From Sphingomonas sp. KRR8 (GTDB taxonomy: Bacteria > Pseudomonadota > Alphaproteobacteria > Sphingomonadales > Sphingomonadaceae), in the NCBI RefSeq assembly GCF_023559245.1, contig NZ_CP097462.1, positions 992,001 to 1,056,000 on the forward strand: a stretch of DNA of 64,000 nt, given 5' to 3'. Below are positions 27,413 through 35,599 of this stretch, piece by piece. Made by a program: the position numbers and the translations under genes. The number at the start of each line of letters is the position of its first letter. Position 1 is the stretch's first letter. Under the pieces are notes generated by a model. The model made no database searches and was not told where the DNA came from. It worked only from the letters and a program-made list of their open reading frames with translations.

Positions 27413-30325
27413 TCAGTCGCGCCCGTACCATTCTTCCAACCGCATCAGCTGGTCGTAGTCGCCGTACGGGGCGAAAGCCGGGTGAAGCTTGGCGGTAAAT
27501 GGTTCGCCGCCGGTCAGCCACTTGTCGGCGGCCCTGGTGAATGCCGCAGCCGCAGCGGCGAGGAAGGCTTCAGGATCGCCCAGGTCCGCGTCCATCACGA
27601 ACCCTGGCGTCCTCGCGCCCGACTTCTTCGCGAGTGACCAATATTCGTGGGCTCCGGGCGCTCCACCCACGTCGGCAAAGCCCTGCTTCTCCGCAATGAG
27701 CCCCAGCAGTCCGAGCTGCAGCGCAAAGCCTTCCGCCAGTGCCATCTTGGACGGTGGCTGCCCCGTCTTGTAGTCGAGTACGGCGAGGCGTCCGTCCGCC
27801 AGCCGGTCCAGCCGATCGGCCTTGCCCTTAAGGGTGATGTCCCCAAGCACCGCCTGCCCCTCGATCTCGGCCTTGAGCGGTCGGCGGCCCATTCCCTGAT
27901 TGCTAGCTTCGGTCGCGGCGATGAAGGCGATCGCCTCGTGGAGACGCGGCGCCCATAGTGCGCGCAACAGCGGGTGGATCGCATCTTCGGCAAGCAGCGC
28001 GGTCGTCCGATCCATCAGCCGCGCAGGGTCGCACTCATCTTCCTTGAGCCAAGCCTCGAGCACGGCGTGCACCGCGCTGCCCTTCCACGCAGCGGTGGTG
28101 TCGGCGTCGACCGGCTCGAGCGCCCTGAGCTTGAGCATGGCCTTGGCGTAGAAAGCGAAAGGATCGGCATTGAGACGATCGACGTCCGTCACATAAATCT
28201 GCCTCGGGCGATCGGCGGCCGGCGGAGATGGCGCGGGGCGGTTGACCGGCTTCGGCGGGCCCGCATCGTCCAGTGCACTGGCGAGCCGCTCAATCCGATG
28301 GTCACGCGCCAGCCCTCCGGTCAGCGCCTGCAGCCTCAGAAGCAAGCGGGAGGCCACCGTCGGTGAACGGCTGTCCCGTCTGGCGCGGGTCAGCAGCACG
28401 CGCGGCGCTCCAAGGAAACCGGCGAAATCGTGCGCCGACAAACCGATCCGGAATTCGAGTCCGGGCAGGCCAAGGCTCTTTCGAACCGCCGGGGCAAGCC
28501 ACGGGTCGGGGTTCGGCAGGGCCGGCCAGGTGCCTTCGTTGAGCCCACCGAGGATCATCAGGTCCGCCTGGACAAGCCGCGCCTCCAGCAGGCCGAGGAT
28601 CTGGATGCGCGGATGGCCCCCATACGGTGGTCGGACGGACTCCGCGTCGAGCAGCTGACGAAGCAGCGGCACGGCATCCTCCGGCCGAATGTCGATTGAA
28701 AGCGCACCTTCGGCTTCTTCAAGGCCGGCCAGCAGCTTGGCTGCGGCGCGTCCGTCCGGACCGCTCCACGCCGCGTCGCCGGCGATGCCGGTCGCAAGCT
28801 CGCGCAGCATAGCGGCAAAGGCAGGCAAGGACAGCGGCCGTCCAAACGTCCGGTCGACCCTTTCCAAACAGGGCCGCACCTTGGCCCAAGCCGCACCGCA
28901 ACCTCGTGTCCCGCGCGCCTTTTCCTTCTCGGCGCAATGCGCGTCGAGGCCGGCTAGCCCAGCGGGCGGGCGCGGTCCGCGCAGGGCGAGGTCGAGCAGC
29001 CGGGCCGCTTCCAGCCACGACTGCCGATCCTCACCCGCGCCGGCGAGCGGATGCTTGAGCAACGCCAGCATCGGCACCGGGGCGAGCTGCTCGGCAGCGG
29101 CGGCCGCAATGGCGAGCAGCAAGGTGCCGGCGGCTGTTTGGCCAAGTGGCCGCCCGGCGCTGTCATCAGCACGAATATCCCAGCGGCCGAGCAGCGCCGA
29201 CACCCGCGCGGCGAGCGCCCGGTCGGGCGTCACCAGCGCTGCGGTGCGCCCGGGCGTTTCGAGCGCCTCGCGCAACGCGATGGCGATGCCCTGAGCTTCG
29301 CTCGCGGGCTCACCGAATTCGGCGAGCCGAACCCCAGTCAGGCGGCGTTCGGCCGGGCCGGCGTCGGCCCAGCGGCTGGTGAAGCGGGCGCTCTTCATGG
29401 CGGTGGCGATGGCACCGCTCCGCGCTCGCGGAGCCGCTGCCCGCCCGCCGCGACGCCAGGGCTCCACCTCTTCCCGCCGCACATCCAGCCGGTCCAGCAG
29501 GCGCTTCAGGTGGAACTGCGGATGAGTTTCATCGGCGCGCCGGCTGTCGTGATCGGGGCCGAGCCAGTCCCACTCGTCTTCGTCCAGCAGCGCTGGCCCG
29601 GACAATGCCGGAAGCACGACGCTGCCCCCGGGCAAAGTCGCCACCACCTTGAGCAAGGCAGCCACTGCCGGCGCGCTGGTGGTAATTCCGGCAGCGACGG
29701 TGAAGCCTTCCGGCGGGTTGGCGGCCCAGCGGCGGGCAGTCCCCCGCAGGAGCCGGTTCCGGCGGTCGGCAAGGTCGATCCGGCCGAGCCGCGCCAGTTC
29801 CTGCGGCCAGGCGTTGAGCATCACCCGCAAGTCGCGAAGCGAGGCCTGCCAGTGCCCGGCAAGCTCCTCCGGCACCACGTCGGCCAGCCGCTCTGGCGCG
29901 ATTTCCTCAACCAGCAGCGCGTCACGCGTTCGCGCGAGTTCGGCAGCGAGACGAAAGGCTTCGGCGGCGCTGGCGTCGGGGCGCTGGCGCCGGACCAGGC
30001 GAGTCATGATCACCAGGCGCTCGAGGGGGTCGATGGCGGGCGGGACCGGCGCGTCGGCGGCACTCTCGAAGGCTTCGCCAAGGCGGTCGTCAAGCTCCGG
30101 GTCGCCGATGGCGATCAGGCGCGGAAGCAGCAGGCCGCTCCCGCTCGCCCGAACAAACGCCTCTGTGACCGTGCGGATCGCTCGGTTGTTGGGGAGCAGG
30201 ATGCGCGAGCGGGCGAGTCCAAGCGGGTCGCGGCCATGCTCCGCGATCAGCCCGGCGGCGAGCGCATCGGCGAAGCTGCGGTGCGCGCCAATGGTGAAAA
30301 GGCTGGGCCGGCCGGCCTCAGACAA
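27413..30325 (-). CDS. addB: Double-strand break repair protein AddB
   Basis: The roughly 970-residue second subunit of AddAB. The N-terminal inactivated helicase fold is recognisable in LLPNNRAIRTVTEAFVRA. The C-terminal nuclease includes the VLDYKTGQPPSKMALAEG motif and catalytic Asp/Lys. No ATG exists near the family-like start, so I place it at a TTG (30325), which overlaps the murU stop by 8 nt; a second TTG at 30331 is equally possible. The frame remains open to 30457 inside murU, but that part is probably not translated. It forms one transcript with tsaE, amgK and murU upstream. The stop is 2 nt from the end of the small opposite-strand gene. Confidence 0.9.
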   Translation of the reverse strand: MSEAGRPSLFTIGAHRSFADALAAGLIAEHGRDPLGLARSRILLPNNRAIRTVTEAFVRASGSGLLLPRLIAIGDPELDDRLGEAFESAADAPVPPAIDPLERLVIMTRLVRRQRPDASAAEAFRLAAELARTRDALLVEEIAPERLADVVPEELAGHWQASLRDLRVMLNAWPQELARLGRIDLADRRNRLLRGTARRWAANPPEGFTVAAGITTSAPAVAALLKVVATLPGGSVVLPALSGPALLDEDEWDWLGPDHDSRRADETHPQFHLKRLLDRLDVRREEVEPWRRGGRAAAPRARSGAIATAMKSARFTSRWADAGPAERRLTGVRLAEFGEPASEAQGIAIALREALETPGRTAALVTPDRALAARVSALLGRWDIRADDSAGRPLGQTAAGTLLLAIAAAAAEQLAPVPMLALLKHPLAGAGEDRQSWLEAARLLDLALRGPRPPAGLAGLDAHCAEKEKARGTRGCGAAWAKVRPCLERVDRTFGRPLSLPAFAAMLRELATGIAGDAAWSGPDGRAAAKLLAGLEEAEGALSIDIRPEDAVPLLRQLLDAESVRPPYGGHPRIQILGLLEARLVQADLMILGGLNEGTWPALPNPDPWLAPAVRKSLGLPGLEFRIGLSAHDFAGFLGAPRVLLTRARRDSRSPTVASRLLLRLQALTGGLARDHRIERLASALDDAGPPKPVNRPAPSPPAADRPRQIYVTDVDRLNADPFAFYAKAMLKLRALEPVDADTTAAWKGSAVHAVLEAWLKEDECDPARLMDRTTALLAEDAIHPLLRALWAPRLHEAIAFIAATEASNQGMGRRPLKAEIEGQAVLGDITLKGKADRLDRLADGRLAVLDYKTGQPPSKMALAEGFALQLGLLGLIAEKQGFADVGGAPGAHEYWSLAKKSGARTPGFVMDADLGDPEAFLAAAAAAFTRAADKWLTGGEPFTAKLHPAFAPYGDYDQLMRLEEWYGRD

Positions 30326-31085
30326 GGGCAAGCGCCTGCTCTGTTGCCTTGATCGCACCCGGGGTCCCGACGTCGAACCAAAGGCCTTGATGGACAACGC
30401 CGAAGCAGCGTCCCTGCGCGATCGCATGATCCCACAGGATGTTGGTCGAGAACACACCGTCCGGCGCCTCGGCCAGCAGCCGCTTGGAGAGGATTTGAAT
30501 GCCCGTGTAGACGAAGGGCGCGACCTTGCTCTTGGTGCGACGCTTCAGGCGGCCGGCGGCATCCATGTGGAAGTCGCCCATCCCGTTGTGATTGCCGGCC
30601 CGGGCATGCGGCACCAGCAGCAGCAGCGCATCCATGCGTGCGTCATCCCAATGGGACGCGAGCAGCTTCAGGGCATCCGTCGGCCCATCGACCCAGAAAT
30701 TGTCGCTGTTCACCGCGAAAAAGGGATCGCCCTCGATCAGCGGCAACGCCTTCTTAAGGCCGCCGCCGGTTTCCAGCAGCAATTGCCGCTCGTCCGAGAT
30801 GGCGACGTCCAGGTCCTTGGCCGACTTCCTCAGGTGCGCTTCGATGGAATCAGCAAGATAGTGGACATTGACCACGATCCGCTCGACCCCCGCTGCGCGC
30901 AGCCGGTCAAGCACATGGTCGAGCATGGCCTTGCCGGCGACCTCGACCAGCGGCTTTGGCCGGGTGGCGGTCAGCGGGCGCATGCGCTTGCCGAGGCCCG
31001 CCGCCATGACCATCGCCGTGCGCGGCACGGCAGCGGTGATGCTGGGCCGAAGGTTGAGCGCGCGCTTGACAGTCGCGGGGGTCAT
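30318..31085 (-). CDS. murU: N-acetylmuramate-1-phosphate uridylyltransferase-type nucleotidyltransferase
   Basis: A 255-residue sugar-1-phosphate nucleotidyltransferase. VMAAGLGKRMRPLTATRPKP is the nucleotide-binding signature of the family, with the metal-binding Asp in VNSDNFWVDGP. Adjacent amgK with an ATGA stop/start overlap points to MurU, which makes UDP-MurNAc from MurNAc-1-P in the peptidoglycan recycling route that bypasses de novo MurA/MurB synthesis. The name rests on this context as much as on sequence. The N-terminus before the signature is about 22 residues long, so a later start is possible. Confidence 0.85.
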   Translation of the reverse strand: MTPATVKRALNLRPSITAAVPRTAMVMAAGLGKRMRPLTATRPKPLVEVAGKAMLDHVLDRLRAAGVERIVVNVHYLADSIEAHLRKSAKDLDVAISDERQLLLETGGGLKKALPLIEGDPFFAVNSDNFWVDGPTDALKLLASHWDDARMDALLLLVPHARAGNHNGMGDFHMDAAGRLKRRTKSKVAPFVYTGIQILSKRLLAEAPDGVFSTNILWDHAIAQGRCFGVVHQGLWFDVGTPGAIKATEQALALV

Positions 31086-32071
31086 TGCACTTCCTCAAGC
31101 CACGGGCCGACCCGCTTATCAGCCGGCACGTTGCGACTGAACCAATCACGCACGGGGGCGAGGTGCGGCTGGGCAAGGTCCCGCTCCAGCAGTCCCCACA
31201 TGCGCGGCTGGAAGCGCCGGTAGCCTGGCTTTCCGTCGCGCTTCCACAGGCGGGTGAACACCCCGAGGATGCGCGTGTTGCGCTGTGCCGCGAGAGCCCA
31301 ATAAGCCCGCTCGAACACCTCCGAAGCGCCCGTCGCTCCGACATAGCGGTTGATCATTGAGCGCTCGATCGCGGGCGGAACATCGCGCCTGGCATCCTCC
31401 AGCACGGAGCAGAGGTCGTAAGCGGGGTGCCCGGCCAGCGCATCCTGGAAGTCCAGCAGCCCCATGTGCGAGACGCCGCTGCGGCCACCCACCAGCATGA
31501 TGTTCTCGGCGTGATAATCGCGCAGCACGGTGACCGGACCCAGCCCGTCACCGGCAACGGGCGCAAGCACCTGCTCCCAGGCGGCGCGATAAGCGCCCGG
31601 GTCCACCTCAAGGCCAACGGCGGGGCAATACCATTCGGTGAACAGGTCCAGCTCCGTCAGCCATTGCTCCAGTCCGTGCGGCGGAAGGCCGTCCATCGGG
31701 GGGCGGGCGTGCAGGTGCACCAGAACGTCGGTCGCCAGCGCGTAAAGCTCTTCCTCGCGGTGCGGCGCCTGGTCGAGTTGCTCTCGCAGGCGGTCGGAGC
31801 CAAGGTCACTGAGCAGAAGCAATCCGCGCTCCTCGTCCCGGGCGAGGATCTCCGGCGCGGACAGCCCGACCTGCGCCAGCCACTCGGCCACGCGAACGAA
31901 CGGCCGCGGATCCTCGTGCGGCGGAGGTGCGTCCATCAGCACCGCCTGACGCTCGTCGAGGTGAACCCGGAAGTAGCGGCGAAAGCTGGCGTCCCCGGCA
32001 AGCGGCGCGATTGCCGCCCCGCCCCAGCCCGCATCTGCGAGAAATTGTTCGGCGTGCGGCGGTGGAGTCAT
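31082..32071 (-). CDS. amgK: N-acetylmuramate/N-acetylglucosamine anomeric kinase (phosphotransferase)
   Basis: An aminoglycoside-phosphotransferase-fold kinase of 329 residues. VLRDYHAENIMLV is the catalytic loop and LLDFQDALAGHPAYDL the metal-binding loop; the N-terminal GDASFRRYFR matches the AmgK nucleotide-binding segment. AmgK phosphorylates MurNAc at the anomeric position, feeding MurU. The ATG at 32071 overlaps the tsaE stop (ATGA). Earlier in-frame ATGs at 32083 and 32113 exist. The 3' end overlaps murU in the same ATGA way, so the three genes are tightly coupled. Confidence 0.88.
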   Translation of the reverse strand: MTPPPHAEQFLADAGWGGAAIAPLAGDASFRRYFRVHLDERQAVLMDAPPPHEDPRPFVRVAEWLAQVGLSAPEILARDEERGLLLLSDLGSDRLREQLDQAPHREEELYALATDVLVHLHARPPMDGLPPHGLEQWLTELDLFTEWYCPAVGLEVDPGAYRAAWEQVLAPVAGDGLGPVTVLRDYHAENIMLVGGRSGVSHMGLLDFQDALAGHPAYDLCSVLEDARRDVPPAIERSMINRYVGATGASEVFERAYWALAAQRNTRILGVFTRLWKRDGKPGYRRFQPRMWGLLERDLAQPHLAPVRDWFSRNVPADKRVGPWLEEVQ

Positions 32072-32505
32072 GCTGGCGGCCATCGGCCTTTCCATGCCGC
32101 CGGGACAATCCAAGTCAAGGCGCGCGAACCGTCATCGCGCACGTCCAGCCGCAAGCGCAGCGCTTCCGGCCAGGCCGCCTCGCCGGCCCGCTCAGGCCAT
32201 TCCACCAGCAAGGCGCCCTCGCCAAGCACCATGTCGAGGCCGAGTTCCTCCAGTTCCGCCGGGTCCTCGAGACGGTACAGATCACAGTGCCAGATAGGCG
32301 GATCGAGCTCATCATAGGGCTGGACGATCGCGAAGGTCGGGCTCGGCACTTCCCCCCGATGCCCGGCCGCATGCAGCACCGCGCGGGCCAGCGCCGTCTT
32401 GCCGGCGCCGAGTGGACCGGACAGCGTCACCACGTCACCGGGTCTCAGCAAGCTGGCGAGCCGACTGCCGAGCGCTTCCGTGCCCGCCTCATCGGTCAAG
32501 ATCAT
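32068..32505 (-). CDS. tsaE: tRNA threonylcarbamoyladenosine biosynthesis ATPase TsaE
   Basis: A 145-residue P-loop ATPase required with TsaB/TsaD for the t6A37 modification of ANN-decoding tRNAs. GPLGAGKTALARAVL is Walker A. YDELDPPIWHCDLYRLEDP and VEWPERAGEAAWP are family-specific segments around the catalytic Asp and the closing loop. Length and motifs are complete. The gene overlaps divL upstream by 4 nt and amgK downstream by an ATGA, so it is embedded in a translationally coupled operon. Confidence 0.95.
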   Translation of the reverse strand: MILTDEAGTEALGSRLASLLRPGDVVTLSGPLGAGKTALARAVLHAAGHRGEVPSPTFAIVQPYDELDPPIWHCDLYRLEDPAELEELGLDMVLGEGALLVEWPERAGEAAWPEALRLRLDVRDDGSRALTWIVPAAWKGRWPPA

Positions 32506-34847
32506 GCGGACTTGCGCGGCAGGACGATGGTCACCGCCGTTCCCTTGCCCGGCTCGCTCTGCAGATCGACCTGCCCGCCATGCGCCTCGACGAACTGACG
32601 CGTGAGCGGAAGCCCCAGCCCGAGCGCCGCCTCTCCCTGCCTGCCCCCGATGCGGGTGAAGCGCTCGAACACGTGGCGCTGGTCCTCGATGCTGATCCCG
32701 GCGCCCGTGTCCCCAACGCGGATCGTGGCTGTCTGCTCATCGCCGAACGTGCTCAGCGCAACCGTGCCCTTGTCGGTGTAGGCGATGGCATTGCGCAGCA
32801 CATGCTCGATGCTCTCCCGCAGCCGACGTGCATCGCCGATCACCACGCCCGTGCTCTGCGCAATGTCGAGCCTCAGCTTCAGTTTCTTTGCGGTCGCCGA
32901 TTGCTCCATCCGCTCGGCCACGTTTCGCGCCAGCCCGGCTAGGTCGATCCGCTCATGTTCAATGGTGACGGCGCGCTGCTCGCCCTGGGTCAGGTCGAGC
33001 ACATCGTCGATCAGTTTCGACAGGCGCGCGACGGATTCGAGGATCGCTCCGACATAGTCCGCGGCGGCCGGCGCCAGCTTGCCCGCATAGCCCCCCGACA
33101 GCATCTGTGCGAAACCGCCGATCGACGTCAGCGGCGTGCGCAATTCGTAGCTCATGTTCGCCACGAAGTCGGTGCGCACCTTGTCCGCCTCCTCCAGCGC
33201 GGCCGTGCGTTCGCGCAGCGCATGCTCGATCCTGGTCGAATCAGTCACATCGACCATGGTGAAAAGCGCGTTGCCGTCCGGCAGCGGCACGGCCGCGAAC
33301 TCGAAATGGCTGCCGTCCACCATGGAAAGGCGCCCGCTGCCCTGCCGCCGCTCGTTGGTGGCCGCGCGGACCAGTTCGCGTAGCTGGGCGGCAGCGGTCG
33401 GGTTGACCAGTCGCCTGGCCATGGCCGGGACCAGCTCGTCCACCCGGGGGTGCTCGCCCATCCAGCTCTCGTCGAGGTCCCAAAAGCTGCAGAAGCGCCG
33501 GTTCCAGAGATAAAGGCGCCCATCGGCGGCGAAGACGCCAATGCCTTCGAATAGGTTGTCGAACGTGGCGGTCCGTACCCGAAGCAGGGTGTCACGCGCG
33601 CTGGCCAGCCGGACCTGTTCCGTCCGGTCCTCGAAGATCAGCCGCAGGCCGCCGTCGGGCAGCGGTTGGCCGACCACCCTCAAGTGGTCGCCGTTGGCAA
33701 GGATCCACTCTTCCTCGACTGCCTCCTCGGCGGAGGTGAACCAGCCGCGCCGCTCGGCTTTCCACTGCGGGAAATCCCGGGTCTCGGGGAGGCGGCCATT
33801 CTCCCGCATCCGCTCCAGCACGCGGTCGAACTCGGGCCGCTCGGCCAGCCATTCGGGATCCAGCTGGGCCATGATCGCGAACGGCTGGTTGAAGAAGCTC
33901 AGCGTGCGGTCGGGGTCGAACTGGATCGCGCCGGCGGTCATCCGGTCAGCCAGCTCGCGTTGGCTTTCTATATAGCGCGACAGCTCGAAGCGGGCGTCCT
34001 CCAGGTCCTGGATATCGATCGCAAAGCCTGCCACCGCCCCACCGCCAAGCGGCACGTCGACGAGGCGGAGCATCCGCCGCTCCCCACCGATCGTGGCGGG
34101 CTGCGTGCGCGAAAATGGCCGCTCGTCGCTCAACGCCCGCTGGGCTGCGTCGCGGGCGCCCGCGCCGCCACCAGCGTCCGTCAGTTCGATGCCGCTGGTG
34201 ATGACCGCCGCTGCTGACGGCGCTTCGACCGCCGCGACGAACGCACTGTTGACAAGGCCAAGCCGGAGATCCGGTCCCCGGTACCACATCGGAAAAGGCG
34301 CGGCCTCGATGAGGTGCATGAGGGCGTTCAGAGCGGTGCCCGTATCCTCCAGCTGTTCCGCAAGCCGGCCCTTTTCCCGCTCGGCGCCACTGATGTCCGA
34401 GAACCACAGCAGCATGCTGCCAGTCTCGGCCGGCGGTGGTGCGGGCCCGCCTTGCACCTCCAGCACACGGTCTGACCCTGCGATGCGGACCGAGCGCGCG
34501 ATCCGGCCACCAGTGAGCACGGCGGAGCGCAGCTCGTTGGTGAGCGCTTCGAGGTCCGAAGCGTCGAGGCCCTGCCCGTCACCGGCAAGCTGGTCGAGCC
34601 GGGCGGGCGCAGCATCAAGGCCCAACTGACGCAGCAGCTGCTCATCCAGTTCGACCCGGCCGCTGGCGTCGACCAGCAAAGGGCGGACGGGCGCGACGGC
34701 GAGGAGGCCGGCGAGCGACCGGGCGGACTCAATCACCGCATGCGCCCGAGCCATCCGGCGGGCCGCAAGAAACGACAGGATGACCGCAATCGGCACCCAC
34801 AGGGCGGCCAGCGCAACCACGATTGCAGCACCCCCCTGCCCCGTCAC
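32502..34847 (-). CDS. divL: DivL-type PAS sensor kinase with tyrosine in place of the phosphoacceptor histidine
   Basis: A 781-residue membrane-anchored kinase homologue with one hydrophobic segment at about residues 8-29, several PAS-like regions (about 180-300, 310-420 and 430-545), a dimerisation helix and a complete ATPase domain (VGDTGAGIS and LGLGLPLTRQF). The H-box reads ANMSYELRTPLTSI, so residue 567 is Tyr where histidine kinases have His. This is the hallmark of Caulobacter DivL, a cell-cycle regulator of CckA that is of nearly the same size. The position just upstream of tsaE also suits an alphaproteobacterial DivL. Function (tuning CckA-CtrA signalling at a pole) is inferred by homology. 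Confidence 0.85.
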   Translation of the reverse strand: MTGQGGAAIVVALAALWVPIAVILSFLAARRMARAHAVIESARSLAGLLAVAPVRPLLVDASGRVELDEQLLRQLGLDAAPARLDQLAGDGQGLDASDLEALTNELRSAVLTGGRIARSVRIAGSDRVLEVQGGPAPPPAETGSMLLWFSDISGAEREKGRLAEQLEDTGTALNALMHLIEAAPFPMWYRGPDLRLGLVNSAFVAAVEAPSAAAVITSGIELTDAGGGAGARDAAQRALSDERPFSRTQPATIGGERRMLRLVDVPLGGGAVAGFAIDIQDLEDARFELSRYIESQRELADRMTAGAIQFDPDRTLSFFNQPFAIMAQLDPEWLAERPEFDRVLERMRENGRLPETRDFPQWKAERRGWFTSAEEAVEEEWILANGDHLRVVGQPLPDGGLRLIFEDRTEQVRLASARDTLLRVRTATFDNLFEGIGVFAADGRLYLWNRRFCSFWDLDESWMGEHPRVDELVPAMARRLVNPTAAAQLRELVRAATNERRQGSGRLSMVDGSHFEFAAVPLPDGNALFTMVDVTDSTRIEHALRERTAALEEADKVRTDFVANMSYELRTPLTSIGGFAQMLSGGYAGKLAPAAADYVGAILESVARLSKLIDDVLDLTQGEQRAVTIEHERIDLAGLARNVAERMEQSATAKKLKLRLDIAQSTGVVIGDARRLRESIEHVLRNAIAYTDKGTVALSTFGDEQTATIRVGDTGAGISIEDQRHVFERFTRIGGRQGEAALGLGLPLTRQFVEAHGGQVDLQSEPGKGTAVTIVLPRKSA

Positions 34848-35599
34848 CTAAGCTGCCACCCCACTGCCATGCGAAAGAGCATAGGGCGGGCAAGCGGCGT
34901 TGGAAGTGCAAAAGCGAGGCGAGGGCATCAGCGCCGGACTCTGCTCTCTTTCGGAGCCCCGAATTCCTTCCGCCGAACACCCGCGTAATTTCATGAACAA
35001 CCTGTAACTTTTATGCATCAGCCTCGCCGGCTTCGGCAGTCGCGCGGGCGTCGCAAGATTTCGAAGGCCACGTCGTAAGCACCTGTTTCCTTGTCTTTTT
35101 TCATTTCGCCAAAAGACGCTGGTGCCTCTCCGAGGGCGTCCCGCCAAGAGACAGAAAGAAAGGCTTGCGGTTGGATCCTTCCCGCGACGTTCGCCTGCGC
35201 GAGCGTCTATTACCCCGCGAGTTGCTTCAGCGCGGCCAGAACGCACTTGCTTGTCGAATTTCCGTCAGCAAAGATGATCATCGTGGAGCGCGGCTTTCGC
35301 GTTGCGGACAGGACGCCTCTGATCGTCAGGAGCGCTAACGCAGCACGGGCCGGATCAGCCTCGATCGGCTCCCTCCGGCGTGTCCTTATGGCCATAGCCA
35401 ACATCCGGCATTCTGATCGTTCAGGTTATGCCGTTGTTTTCGTTCGCTGATTGCCTGCGCGAGAATATGTTGCAGCTTTGCGACACCCGTTGAATTAATG
35501 TTTTTGCTGCGACGGATTTGGTTTCCTTGGCTGATCGAATCCGTAACAGAGCGCCGGCAATTCGTACTGCAAGCTAGAATCACTCTCACTGGAGATTTC
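34848..35599. other. 752-nt intergenic region between divL and the TonB receptor gene
   Basis: The longest stretch without a clear gene. It should hold the promoters of the divergent divL and TonB receptor genes. The first 150 nt beside divL and the last 130 nt beside the receptor are less GC-rich than the surroundings (for example near 34985-35015 and 35455-35520), as expected of promoter regions. A 64-codon minus-strand frame at 35210-35404 has only weak coding bias and no recognisable homology; I leave it uncalled. I see no tRNA, repeat array or insertion element. Confidence 0.6.

Noticed and set aside
35210..35404. 64-codon minus-strand frame in the divL-TonB gap
   Set aside because: Weak third-position GC bias, no ribosome site and no homology; left as intergenic.
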